Source: Pararobbsia silviterrae
GTDB taxonomy: Bacteria > Pseudomonadota > Gammaproteobacteria > Burkholderiales > Burkholderiaceae
Assembly (NCBI RefSeq): GCF_003628125.1
Contig: NZ_RBZU01000019.1
Coordinates: 1-64,000, forward strand
Reading direction: 5' to 3'
DNA: 64,000 nucleotides
Positions 55,908-64,000 of the stretch are shown here, in pieces. Below the pieces are notes generated by a model. It was not told the origin of the DNA. It did no database searches and saw only the letters and a list, made by a program, of their open reading frames with translations. The stretch's first letter is position 1. Each line of letters begins with the position of its first letter. A program made the translations under genes and the position numbers.

Positions 55908-57667
55908 GATTCACCCCCGGCGGCGCGGTCGATGGCGAGCATACGGTCCATCTGTGCCCGGACGAGCTTCGCGGCGTCTCGATTCTTGGCCGTGATGATG
56001 ATGTAGTCGCCGTCTGTCCCGACGCTTTTAACCGGCGCATCGAAGCCGCGCTTAGGCGTAACGCTCGCAGGTTGAGCGGCGAGGATGTGCGTGACTACTG
56101 CGCCGTCGTGATTCGCCGCGCACTGCAATGCGTCGGCCTCGTTGATGAATACGCGATGCCAAGTCTGTTCGGCTTCGCCGGGCCATTCGACGTACCACGC
56201 CTCTTTCTGATCGCTCGTCAGCCCCACAGCGGCAGCGGGCTCGCTCGGCGCAGCACGCAGTTCAGCCGACACGAGTGCATGAAGCACGTCCACGACATTC
56301 TCGCGGCTGGTTCGATTTTTGGCTGCGTCGCTCATGTGTTCGTAGACGTGATCCGGTAACGGCGCGCAAGGCGTATCGGTGCCTGTTGCATTGCAGGTTG
56401 GGCAGGTGGGCGCTTCCGTAGATAGGGCGGCGCGGGCCTGCCAGCCGTCCCAATGAGAATTTGTCCCGGGCCACGCATAGCCGTCCTTTTCTCGAGTCAG
56501 GAGAAATTCCAAACCGGCGTATCGCGTAACAGCCCATGCCTCGAATGCGCCACGCTCGCATGCAGACTGATCGACCATATCGGTTTCCTCGGGCTCGCTC
56601 GGCGCAGCGGGGGCGACGGTTGAAGCGGCGACGGATTTTGCATGCTGGCGAATATGGGCGCCCGCAATAATCGACTCATACGCGTAGTCTCCCCACTGAC
56701 CGGGACATCCCTTCCTGTTCAGCTTGGTGAGCACGTAGTCCGCGATGAACGTCGCGTCGGCGTCGCTGGGCGCTGCACTCGCCACTACGGGGGCGCCAGT
56801 AGCTTGTTTGCGCGAAGGCGGATAGCCGGGCTTCATGCCGCGAATGACGCGCGCATCCTCCCGCATGCCCCAGTTCTGTTCCATCTCGACCGCAGCGGCC
56901 TCAAGCAGATTATTGAGGTCGGCCGCCTGCGCATCTTCCGCCACTACGGGGGCGACGGGAGCGGCGTCTGTGTCAACGCTTTCGCCGAGCGCGCGGCGGA
57001 TCGCGCTGAATCCTGCATCGGTTGCGGCCTCGTCATCGTCCTCGACCGCATCCATGTCGTTCAGCGTATCGCCCAGATGGTTCATCGCGGCGTAGATGGC
57101 AAGCAGGTCCGCGCGCGATACGAGCACGGCGTCGGCCGGCCCCGTTGCATCTGCCCCCCGCTCCCCCTCAACAGCGGCGCACTCGGCCGGTATATCAGGG
57201 CTTGCGTTGGTCAAACTCGAAACAAGTCGAACATCGATGTGCGAGGCGTATCTGGCATTGCACATATGCAGATGAACGGCGTGGGCGTCCCATCCAATCG
57301 GGCTCACGACCCGCTTGAACCACTTCCCGCGACCGTCATACACGTCCCACAGCAGTCCAACGCCGTCATCCCACGTCGCCAAGGGCTTTTCATCTGCCCC
57401 CTCAACAGCATCGAGCCGCTCGCCCATTTCAGATAGCAGCTGCTCGACGTCGGGCACGTTACGCGCATAGACCTCCTGTCCGCTTCCGTCGCCTGGCACG
57501 ACACGCAGCAGGATTTTTCGCACGTCGCAATCGGCCGGGATCTGGGATTTAACAGCATGGAGCAGGTCGCTAATTACCTCGCCGGCGTTGTTCGGCGTAT
57601 CACGCGAGGCGATCACTCGGCACAATTCTCCGATTGTCCGGCCGCCGTAGTAGATTTTGTCGGTCAT
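55904..57667 (-). CDS. Large mosaic (Ea22-like) protein, 587 aa
   Basis: ATG at 57667, ATGA overlap with the upstream small gene. Composed of several short segments joined by Ala/Pro linkers, e.g. VSRADLLAIYAAMNHLGDTL, ERGAFEAWAVTRYAGLEFLL, CPTCNATGTDTPC (zinc), and a WPGEAEQTWHRVFINEADAL module. This is how Ea22/Ead-type phage proteins are built, by exchange of small modules. Each module is of unknown function. Confidence 0.7.
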   Translation of the reverse strand: MTDKIYYGGRTIGELCRVIASRDTPNNAGEVISDLLHAVKSQIPADCDVRKILLRVVPGDGSGQEVYARNVPDVEQLLSEMGERLDAVEGADEKPLATWDDGVGLLWDVYDGRGKWFKRVVSPIGWDAHAVHLHMCNARYASHIDVRLVSSLTNASPDIPAECAAVEGERGADATGPADAVLVSRADLLAIYAAMNHLGDTLNDMDAVEDDDEAATDAGFSAIRRALGESVDTDAAPVAPVVAEDAQAADLNNLLEAAAVEMEQNWGMREDARVIRGMKPGYPPSRKQATGAPVVASAAPSDADATFIADYVLTKLNRKGCPGQWGDYAYESIIAGAHIRQHAKSVAASTVAPAAPSEPEETDMVDQSACERGAFEAWAVTRYAGLEFLLTREKDGYAWPGTNSHWDGWQARAALSTEAPTCPTCNATGTDTPCAPLPDHVYEHMSDAAKNRTSRENVVDVLHALVSAELRAAPSEPAAAVGLTSDQKEAWYVEWPGEAEQTWHRVFINEADALQCAANHDGAVVTHILAAQPASVTPKRGFDAPVKSVGTDGDYIIITAKNRDAAKLVRAQMDRMLAIDRAAGGES

Positions 57668-57876
57668 GTCTTTATCTCGCTTGTGCCCCATTTAACGCCG
57701 TGCACGACAAATTTGACTTCGTTGATCTTGATAAGGTGCAGGTCACGATTCATACCGCGCAGCTTGGTTATGCCTTCGCGCACGGCTTGTTGGGCGAGGG
57801 CGTCGGTATTCCCTTTATCGCCCCACGTGTCGACGGTTAATTCAACCTCGGCAACGATTCGAACGGTAGTGCTCAT
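57664..57876 (-). CDS. Small protein, 70 aa
   Basis: MSTTVRIVAEVELTVDTWGD start with AAGGA ribosome site. Beta-rich, resembling one of the small modules in the mosaic proteins. Unknown. Confidence 0.68.
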   Translation of the reverse strand: MSTTVRIVAEVELTVDTWGDKGNTDALAQQAVREGITKLRGMNRDLHLIKINEVKFVVHGVKWGTSEIKT

Positions 57877-57878
57877 GT

Positions 57879-58925
57879 TCAGTCCTTGGCGGGTTGAGCG
57901 GGCTGCGGTGCGGCGAGGAGTGCATCGCGCGCGTCTTTCTCGATGCAATAGAGTTGCAACAGCTCGTCGACGACTGCGGTATCGCCGGCATACCAGCGCG
58001 ATCCCAGTTCGGTCATGTGGTCTTTGAACTGGCGCAGCATCTCGGCTGTGCCGGTCTCCTGATGTCCATGCTTCAGCGCGCGCTGCGCGGCCCCGAACAT
58101 GCCGGAATAGTCGACGCGCATACCCTTGTGGTCCTCGGCCAGCAGCGGGATGCGCGTCGGCGCTTCCGCTTGCTTGGGGGCGGCGCGCAAACCCATCGGC
58201 AACGCTGCGTCGGAAATCGACTTGCCAAGCGACCACAGGAACATGCAGAAATTCGCAACGTCTCGGGGATCGCCTTTTTCGACGTGCTCCCGAAGCATGA
58301 TCGATAGCTCAGTCGGGTCGCATTGCTCCCATCCTTCGCGTCCTTTCGCGCGCGCCTCCGAGAGCTTGTCCTTCAATGCGCAGGCGAAACGATCCACAGC
58401 AACGTCATCGCTATGTGCCTCTTGCTTGGGGGCGGCAGCTTGGGGTGCGGCGTAGACGATGCGGGCCAAGTCGGCGCGCAGGCCCTTTGCTCGGTCATAT
58501 TCCGCACGATCAACGTCCCGCCACTGATCGGCAATGAAGCCCGTTTGATAGATCGGCTCGCTCGCCTGCTGCGCATCCCACGACAATTCGAACTGCGTCT
58601 TGATTTCGAACGTCGCGAAACCCTTGCTCGCCGCGTCTGCCTCTTCGTACTTCGGCCGGAAAATGAGGCAATCGGAGCCGTCGGGATACTTGCCCGTCAG
58701 CTTGAATCCGGACTGCTTCAGCCCGGCGCCTGTGGGGACATGTGGCGGGACAGCGTCGCGGCGCTCGCTGATCGACTCGTGCTCGCTGAGCAGCTCTTCG
58801 ATGCGCTTGCACGCATCGAATGTGGCGGCATCGAATAAGGCGTTCCCTGTCTTCGCGCGGATTGATGGGAGGTGCCGGGCGATCTTTGCTGCCAGCGACC
58901 GATCGTTAGACGTCATGTCGTTCAT
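57879..58925 (-). CDS. Mosaic (Ea22-like) protein, 348 aa
   Basis: Modules separated by AAPKQ-type linkers: EELLSEHESISERRDAV, PIYQTGFIADQWRDVDRAEY and KGREGWEQCDPTELSIMLRE. The module PKQEAxxDDVAVDRFA occurs commonly in such proteins. Four-base overlap with the upstream gene. Unknown function. Confidence 0.7.
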   Translation of the reverse strand: MNDMTSNDRSLAAKIARHLPSIRAKTGNALFDAATFDACKRIEELLSEHESISERRDAVPPHVPTGAGLKQSGFKLTGKYPDGSDCLIFRPKYEEADAASKGFATFEIKTQFELSWDAQQASEPIYQTGFIADQWRDVDRAEYDRAKGLRADLARIVYAAPQAAAPKQEAHSDDVAVDRFACALKDKLSEARAKGREGWEQCDPTELSIMLREHVEKGDPRDVANFCMFLWSLGKSISDAALPMGLRAAPKQAEAPTRIPLLAEDHKGMRVDYSGMFGAAQRALKHGHQETGTAEMLRQFKDHMTELGSRWYAGDTAVVDELLQLYCIEKDARDALLAAPQPAQPAKD

Positions 58926-60016
58926 GCGGCGTTCCGTGCTTCGTTATTGATGGGGATCACGCGATTGGGCTTGCTGTTCCAACCCTTGCACTCATCGGCC
59001 GTGAACTTGCCGGCTTTACTGCTGTCGCGCGTGTAACCGCAGAATCCCGCGCAGTGGTACATCTCGTGCTCGTCGTGCCACACGTGAAAGAGGGGCATCT
59101 CTTTCTGGAAAAGGATGTCGCGTAGCGTGCACGCACGCTCGAAGTTCATAGTCGAAACAGCCGTCGCGAGCTCGGCTTCGAGACGCTTTCGACGGTCGCG
59201 CCCGTTGCGCTTGACGCGCAGGTTATCTGGACACTTCGTGAACAGTTCGAAGCTTGCGATGTTTCGCAAGCCGAATTTGTCGGTGACGACCCACCACATG
59301 TTGTTGATGTTGTAGTAGGCGGTCCCTGCCTGTATACGGCCCTTGTAGTCAGCGAACCAGACTCGTTGTCCGTGCACGACGCGTGCGCGTTCCGCGGACC
59401 GGTGGTTGTATTCGACTTCGTCGCCGCGCGGGCGCCCCGTCGCTTTGTCGTAATGCCGTGAGGCCTCGTAATGGGCCTGGATCCACTCAAGCGCCGTTAC
59501 GCCGTTAAATCCGCGATTGCGCTCGGGCTCCGTGAACGTGTATCCAGTGAAGACGTTGCAGAGATAATCGCGAATGCGGCGCCGCGTGCGCTCCATCTCC
59601 AAACGCAGGAGGTAGGGCATCGCCTGTTCCTTGTTGGATTCATAGCGGCCCTCGTGATCGGGGCGCGTCGGAGTGTTGACGCTCTGGAACATTTCGAACT
59701 CGATGTGCCGGCCGGTCAGCGACAAGTCGGCCTTGAGATCGCCTTTCACGCAGAAACGTTGGCGTTGAGCTGCCCAACGCGCGACATTGCCCCCGTAACG
59801 CTTAACGTCGAGTTCGTTGATCGGCGGCATCGAGCACGTCCAGCCGAGCCGGTTTAACGTCTGAATGATTCGCGCGAACACCTCGTGTTTGAATTGCCGC
59901 TCCCAGCGCTCGGAGGCGTCATGGCCCCCGCTGCCGCCTTCTTCCCAGACGTGCAGCGCGGCGTCATGGAACACGATGCGTCCCGAGCGGTCGATTTGTG
60001 CTTTCGTGAGACTCAT
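58922..60016 (-). CDS. Hypothetical protein with UVR-like motif, 364 aa
   Basis: ATG at 60016 (ATGA with the previous gene). Contains RFCVKGDLKADLSLTGRHIE and ERRR-rich helical segments; RKRLEAELATAVSTMNFERA resembles a UVR helix-pair motif as in UvrB/UvrC. C-terminus has Cys/His (FHVWHDEHEMYHCAGFCGYT). No enzyme assigned. Confidence 0.68.
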   Translation of the reverse strand: MSLTKAQIDRSGRIVFHDAALHVWEEGGSGGHDASERWERQFKHEVFARIIQTLNRLGWTCSMPPINELDVKRYGGNVARWAAQRQRFCVKGDLKADLSLTGRHIEFEMFQSVNTPTRPDHEGRYESNKEQAMPYLLRLEMERTRRRIRDYLCNVFTGYTFTEPERNRGFNGVTALEWIQAHYEASRHYDKATGRPRGDEVEYNHRSAERARVVHGQRVWFADYKGRIQAGTAYYNINNMWWVVTDKFGLRNIASFELFTKCPDNLRVKRNGRDRRKRLEAELATAVSTMNFERACTLRDILFQKEMPLFHVWHDEHEMYHCAGFCGYTRDSSKAGKFTADECKGWNSKPNRVIPINNEARNAA

Positions 60017-60513
60017 GCTTTCACCTGAACGGCTGTTGCTGCATGGGCGGCCTTGAACATGCCGCGCGTGAGCGTGATGTCGACCCCTTCGCGCAGCGTC
60101 GCGCGCAGGAGTGCTGTGTCGTCGGGACGATCCGACGTGAGGGATGCGCCGATGCGCGCGAATGGTTCGAGCGCGGTTCGCGCCACACGGCCGATCTGCG
60201 CGTCGCGCGCGGCGGCTCGTGCATACATGGGCAAGTCGTGCCATGAGTGATGCTGAAGGTGGCCGGCGCCTCCCTTCAACGCGTCGGCGATCTGCGAGAG
60301 GATGGAAGCGAGGCTGTCGGAAACTTGTCGCGCAAGTTCGGATTCGTCGATCTCGATCGGCTCAGCGCTGCCGTCGAGCACGCCGCGCAGGAAGTCGCGA
60401 TAGACCGCGTTGAGCGCCGACCGGCGTACCTGCACGTATTCCTGCCGTTCGGTGAACGCGAGCGCCTGGCTGATGCTCACGATGTTGGCGACCTGTTCGC
60501 TGGTGAGGATCAT
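60013..60513 (-). CDS. Hypothetical protein, 166 aa
   Basis: Helical throughout (TSEQVANIVSISQALAFTER, ARQVSDSLASILSQIADALK). ATGA overlaps on both sides. Unrecognised. Confidence 0.68.
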   Translation of the reverse strand: MILTSEQVANIVSISQALAFTERQEYVQVRRSALNAVYRDFLRGVLDGSAEPIEIDESELARQVSDSLASILSQIADALKGGAGHLQHHSWHDLPMYARAAARDAQIGRVARTALEPFARIGASLTSDRPDDTALLRATLREGVDITLTRGMFKAAHAATAVQVKA

Positions 60514-61286
60514 GCTGTTGCCTCCTCGCGCGGGGTCAACATGAGGGCTTTGCTGGCCTCGAACACGGCCGCGCTGCAGTCGCTATACCCGTGACCCGCC
60601 AGGATGCCGGCGGCGGCGCTCAGGCGCGTTGTCAGCGGTGTCTCGGCGTGGCGCTCCGGCGTCGATTCGTTCGCGTGCGTCGCCTCTTCGATTGCCTGGT
60701 CGATTTCGTCGAGCATGGCGTCGGCGACGATGCCCGCCAGTTCGCGCTGCTGCATCCGATCGTCGCCGCCGGAGTCCCACCGATCCTTGATGGCGGCGAC
60801 TAACGCGCGTGCTGCCTTGAGCCCGGGCACTTTCCCTTCGCCGGCGATATACGGGGCGAGCGCTTGCTCGAGCGCGACCGCGTCCTCGTCGCCCGGCGCG
60901 AGGGTGATCCGGCCCGCGGCCATTTTGGCGGTGCCCTTAAGGCGCGCGACGGTGAAGCTCACCGCGGAGCGCAGCCGATCGCCGATCGCGGCCGTGCGTC
61001 CGTTGAGCCAGAACGGGGCGAGCCAATGGTCGAGGCTCGCCGGCGGATTGGTGCCCAGGTAGCCAAACGAGATCGCGCTATCGATCGCGTCTTTGACTAG
61101 GTCGCGCTGCGTCTGCTTGATAGTGGTTTCGGCCGTTGACAGGCGCAGCGCGAGCTGGTTGAGCGCGTTGTGCCCCGCTTGAGTGGGATCGAAATGCAGC
61201 GTGATCGACTTGCTTTCGATGTCGTGCGGGCAGGCGATCGCGCGCATGTAGAGCGGTCCGGATTCGGGTTTCGTCTTGTCGGTCAT
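60510..61286 (-). CDS. Hypothetical protein, 258 aa
   Basis: N-terminal SGPLYMRAIACPHDIESKSI, middle SAISFGYLGTNPPASLDHWL, C-terminal helical part with Cys (GYSDCSAAVFEASKAL). Part of the translationally coupled block. Function unknown. Confidence 0.68.
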   Translation of the reverse strand: MTDKTKPESGPLYMRAIACPHDIESKSITLHFDPTQAGHNALNQLALRLSTAETTIKQTQRDLVKDAIDSAISFGYLGTNPPASLDHWLAPFWLNGRTAAIGDRLRSAVSFTVARLKGTAKMAAGRITLAPGDEDAVALEQALAPYIAGEGKVPGLKAARALVAAIKDRWDSGGDDRMQQRELAGIVADAMLDEIDQAIEEATHANESTPERHAETPLTTRLSAAAGILAGHGYSDCSAAVFEASKALMLTPREEATA

Positions 61287-61297
61287 GGTGGTGGGTG

Positions 61298-61534
61298 TCA
61301 GTGTTGGCGGATCCAGAGGCCTGCGACCATCTGAAGGCGCCCGGAGCGCCGCTCGCGGAAAATGAGGCGGTCGACGATGCGGTTTGCGGTGCCGTCATGG
61401 CGCGCGAATCCGTAGCGCTCCGCGCTGTCGACGATGTCGGCCATGCGGAATTGCTCGAGCGGCACGCGCTTGAGAATCGTGTCGAGCACCTCGTCCATCT
61501 GCTCGGGCTCGAGCTGCGAGTTCAGGTTCATCAT
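61298..61534 (-). CDS. Small winged-helix-like protein, 78 aa
   Basis: EQMDEVLDTILKRVPLEQFR, DIVDSAERYGFARHDGTAN and RLQMVAGLWIRQ give a winged-helix fold pattern. Likely DNA-binding; no family claimed. Confidence 0.65.
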   Translation of the reverse strand: MMNLNSQLEPEQMDEVLDTILKRVPLEQFRMADIVDSAERYGFARHDGTANRIVDRLIFRERRSGRLQMVAGLWIRQH

Positions 61535-61580
61535 TCGGTGTTCCGTCAGGCTTCGATCGTCGGTTGTCCAGGGCTGCTGA

Positions 61581-62441
61581 CTACTTCGTAGCGCCGACCT
61601 GGATCATCGGGATCGCGTTGCCCATCATGTAGGTCGGGTAGTGGCCGTCCCACTTCTCGATCTTCATCTTCTCGATCAACGACGGGTTCGCCGCGAGCGA
61701 CTGGCCGAGGATGTCGTTGGCCTTCGCGGTGTTTTGCGCGACCTGCAGCGCGGCTTCGCTCTCGACGACGCGCTTTTGCGCTTCCCACTTCGTTTGCGCG
61801 ATCTCGTTCTCGACGCGAAGGGCGTTTTGCTGCGCGGTGATCTTTGCCTCGATCGCGTCGTTGAACTGCTTGCTGAATTGGAAGTCGACGATGTTCACCG
61901 CGCTGACGTTGACGCCGATGTTCTTGAAGCGATTCAGCAGGGCCTCGCGCACTTCCTGGCTGACCTGATCGCGGCGCTGAATCAGATCGGTTGCCTCGTA
62001 GCGCGCTGCGACTGCTTTGACGGTGTCGTGCACAGCGGGATCCATGATCGTCGGCCACGGGTCGCTGCCAAGATTGGCGTAAATCGCCGCCGCGGCGGCC
62101 GGCAGAATGTTGAAGTTGACCGCGACCTTCATGTCGACCTGCTGGAGATCCTTCGACGAGCCGGCGACATCCGATTCGGACTTGTGAACGCCGACATAGA
62201 CGGTGTGCATCGTCTGCGAGATCGGCATGCGGAAATGGATGCCAGGCGCGTATGTTTTTTCAGACGGCGCGCCGAATGTGGTCATCACTCCCACGTAGCC
62301 GGCCGGAACAGTCGCGACGGGCATGAGGGCCCAAAGTGCGCCCAGGGCGACCACTGATAAAACGCAAATGATGGCGAGACGAAGCTGGCTCATGCTGCTC
62401 GTGCTGGATTCGTCGCGGTTAGGTTGGTTGGTCGATACCAT
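61581..62441 (-). CDS. SPFH/prohibitin-family membrane protein, 286 aa
   Basis: One N-terminal transmembrane helix (residues 20-42, RLAIICVLSVVALGALWALM). SPFH core: VPAGYVGVMTTFGAPSEKTY, PGIHFRMPISQTMHTVYVG, EVREALLNRFKNIGVNVSAV. Coiled-coil C-terminus (FNDAIEAKITAQQNALRVEN). Prohibitin-like proteins form large rings on membranes. Start ATG with GGAG upstream. Confidence 0.9.
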   Translation of the reverse strand: MVSTNQPNRDESSTSSMSQLRLAIICVLSVVALGALWALMPVATVPAGYVGVMTTFGAPSEKTYAPGIHFRMPISQTMHTVYVGVHKSESDVAGSSKDLQQVDMKVAVNFNILPAAAAAIYANLGSDPWPTIMDPAVHDTVKAVAARYEATDLIQRRDQVSQEVREALLNRFKNIGVNVSAVNIVDFQFSKQFNDAIEAKITAQQNALRVENEIAQTKWEAQKRVVESEAALQVAQNTAKANDILGQSLAANPSLIEKMKIEKWDGHYPTYMMGNAIPMIQVGATK

Positions 62442-62501
62442 CGGGGTTTCTCCGGCTTTAGTTGAGTGATTGCGCCGCGACGTGCGGCGCTTGGGATTCG
62501 G

Positions 62502-64000
62502 TTAAGCGGCCGCGGCAGCACGCAACTCGTGCGCGAAATTAGCGCGGATGATTGCGGCGGCGACCGGCGGGCAGACGCTGTTGCCGATCATGCGGACCTG
62601 AGCCGACTTGGAAAGGCGCTTGCCGTTGTGCTCGGGGTCGAGCACGTACGAATCGGGGAAGCCCTGGGCACGCGCGAGCTCGCGCGGCGTGAGCATGCGC
62701 ATGCCGATATCGACGATGGCGTAGTCCTCGCCGTGGATCGTCACGAGACCGAGCCGGTCTTTCGTCGGGATCGTGTGCATCGGGTCGCGCAGATCCTGAT
62801 GCTGGCCGCCTTCGCTGTAGTACTTGATCAGGAAGGCGCGCACCTCGGCGTGATGCAGTCCACCGGCGCTTACCGTGTGGAGCGGCTCGGCGACCGGTTG
62901 CGCGCCGCCGTTGTTGCGCAGCTTCACGAGGTGCGACACGGCGATCGCCGAATCGGCCTTCGCGGTGATTGTGGCAGCGGGCTCGCTCGCGTCGCGCGGC
63001 CGAGACTGACCAGCGCGGCCGCCACAGCCGACGATCTGAGCGGTGACGAGCGCGTGGTGATCCTGCGTCGTGACCGTGCTCATCGGGTATGCGAGGTCCG
63101 CGCCGGGCGTTTCATTACCGCCGTAGTGCTTCGCGAGGAAGGCGGACACGAGGGCGTGCTTCGCGCCGCCCGCGACGACGGTGCCGAGTGGCTTGTCGAT
63201 ACCCGGCGCGCGCGGCGCCTGCCCGGCGCGCTCGCCGTATCCCGTCTGAATCAGCGTTGCGGCGACGATCTGCTGCTGGCCGCCGCTCGCAGTGATCGTG
63301 CTCAGCGGCGCTTTTGCGGATCGACCGGCCTTAACGCCCACGCGTTCCTTGTTGTGCTGCGCGAGGAATGCAGTAACGAGCGCTTGCTCGCTGCGGTTCG
63401 CGCCCGTGACGGTCGCGAGCGGTGCGTCGGCGCGCGCGCCGCGGTCTGAGCCCTGGTGCGTGACGTGCATCAAGGTCGGCGCGACCATCGCAAGGCTTCC
63501 ACCGCGCGGATACGCGGTGATCGTGCGCAATGGTTCGCTCCCGCTGTGGACCGTGTCGCGGCCGTTGTAGTGCGCAATCGGAACGATGAAAGGGTCGGCG
63601 CTGTTCACGACGAACTTCATGATGCCGCGCGCGATACGCCGCAGCGTCGCATCCTTGAGCGGGCGATCGCGCTCGAAGATCGAGGGGCACGGGATCGACC
63701 AGTCGATGCATTCGGCCGCGGTGCGGTACGGCGCGAGCGCGCCGCGCGCGACGGCGTCCGAGTTCGGCGCGCCGTGCGTGGGCGCGGGCCAAACGATCGG
63801 AAGCCCATCGCGGCGCGCGAACAGATAGAGGCGCTTGCGAATCGTCGGCGTGCCGAAGTCGCACGCGCGCAGCACGCGCCATTCGACCTTGTATCCGAGC
63901 CCCGCGTAGAGTCGCTCCATCGGGAAGTCGGCGCCGAGCGTCTCGAAGATCTCGGGCACGTCCGGGTGCTCAGGCGACAGGCCGGACGAGAGCGCATCGA
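62502..64000 (-). CDS. C5 cytosine-specific DNA methyltransferase, N-terminus outside the window
   Basis: The frame is open to the window edge. Visible parts: YKVEWRVLRACDFGTPTIRK and KRLYLFARRDG (motif VIII region), a long target-recognition region with repeated TITASGGQQ/TVVAGGAKH-like strands, and motifs IX/X in MLTPRELARAQGFPDSYVL and AQVRMIGNSVCPPVAAAI. Motif I and the catalytic PCQ lie outside. Dcm-type enzymes protect phage DNA from restriction. Confidence 0.88.
   Translation of the reverse strand, partial: DALSSGLSPEHPDVPEIFETLGADFPMERLYAGLGYKVEWRVLRACDFGTPTIRKRLYLFARRDGLPIVWPAPTHGAPNSDAVARGALAPYRTAAECIDWSIPCPSIFERDRPLKDATLRRIARGIMKFVVNSADPFIVPIAHYNGRDTVHSGSEPLRTITAYPRGGSLAMVAPTLMHVTHQGSDRGARADAPLATVTGANRSEQALVTAFLAQHNKERVGVKAGRSAKAPLSTITASGGQQQIVAATLIQTGYGERAGQAPRAPGIDKPLGTVVAGGAKHALVSAFLAKHYGGNETPGADLAYPMSTVTTQDHHALVTAQIVGCGGRAGQSRPRDASEPAATITAKADSAIAVSHLVKLRNNGGAQPVAEPLHTVSAGGLHHAEVRAFLIKYYSEGGQHQDLRDPMHTIPTKDRLGLVTIHGEDYAIVDIGMRMLTPRELARAQGFPDSYVLDPEHNGKRLSKSAQVRMIGNSVCPPVAAAIIRANFAHELRAAAAA

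Noticed and set aside
1-64000. Insertion sequences or transposase genes
   Set aside because: No transposase-like protein or terminal repeats with target duplication were seen.
1-64000. Integrase and attachment site
   Set aside because: No tyrosine or serine recombinase pattern was seen in any plausible gene; the plasmid block explains lysogenic maintenance.

Overview
The window is most of a temperate, contractile-tailed (myovirus-type) phage that appears to be kept as a plasmid, i.e. a phage-plasmid. The very high GC content, the codon use and the family resemblances of its lysozyme, repressor and small accessory genes point to a host in the Burkholderiales (Burkholderia or a close relative); that host assignment is inference. 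No integrase or attachment site was found. A TrfA-like replication initiator, an array of 11 iterons around an AT-rich core, and a ParA/ribbon-helix-helix partition pair were found. No terminase is recognisable here, and genes run off both window ends, so the full genome is larger than 64 kb.

Layout. (1) 1-5069, minus strand: early/accessory genes including an RNA ligase RtcB, small zinc-binding proteins and an AT-hook protein. (2) 5220-34226, almost all plus strand: the late module. Order is portal, MuF-like head protein, prohead protease, scaffold-like protein, major capsid, connectors, sheath, tube, frameshifted tail chaperone, tape measure, hub, spike, baseplate wedge proteins, tail fibre and fibre chaperone, then a papain-like amidase-type protein, holin candidates, GH24 lysozyme and overlapping spanins. 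Two minus-strand genes interrupt it: an HK97 gp10-like neck gene, and a secreted SPOR-domain cargo gene. (3) 34356-37260: small genes, a HigB/HigA toxin-antitoxin pair with an operator inside its promoter, and the TrfA-like gene. (4) 37307-39232: iteron origin, partition genes and a possible centromere. (5) 39232-44831, minus strand: recombination operon (YbcO-like nuclease, SSB, SMC/RecN-like ATPase, RecT, Fe-S exonuclease). (6) 45003-46170: CI-like repressor and divergent Cro-like gene. (7) 46564-51227, plus strand: replication proteins (O-like and P-like), small zinc proteins, HU-like protein and an Ig-domain protein. (8) 51377-52930: tRNAs (Gly, an initiator-type Met, Glu, Trp-like) followed by four consecutive long-stem RNA structures. 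(9) 52931-64000, minus strand: accessory genes (DUF4031, DUF5131, Lar-type antirestriction, mosaic proteins, an SPFH/prohibitin protein, a cytosine methyltransferase cut by the window end).

How it works together. The repressor region separates a rightward replication operon from a leftward recombination and plasmid-maintenance block. Late genes appear to be marked by a short recurrent element, GTCGTGAC, present ten times, always just upstream of a plus-strand late gene; in several cases it can pair with the start codon region. RtcB, the tRNAs, Lar, the methyltransferase and possibly the SPFH protein form a set of translation-repair and anti-defence functions. The element GTCGTGAC, the array of long RNA stems behind the tRNAs and the initiator tRNA are the most unusual observations.
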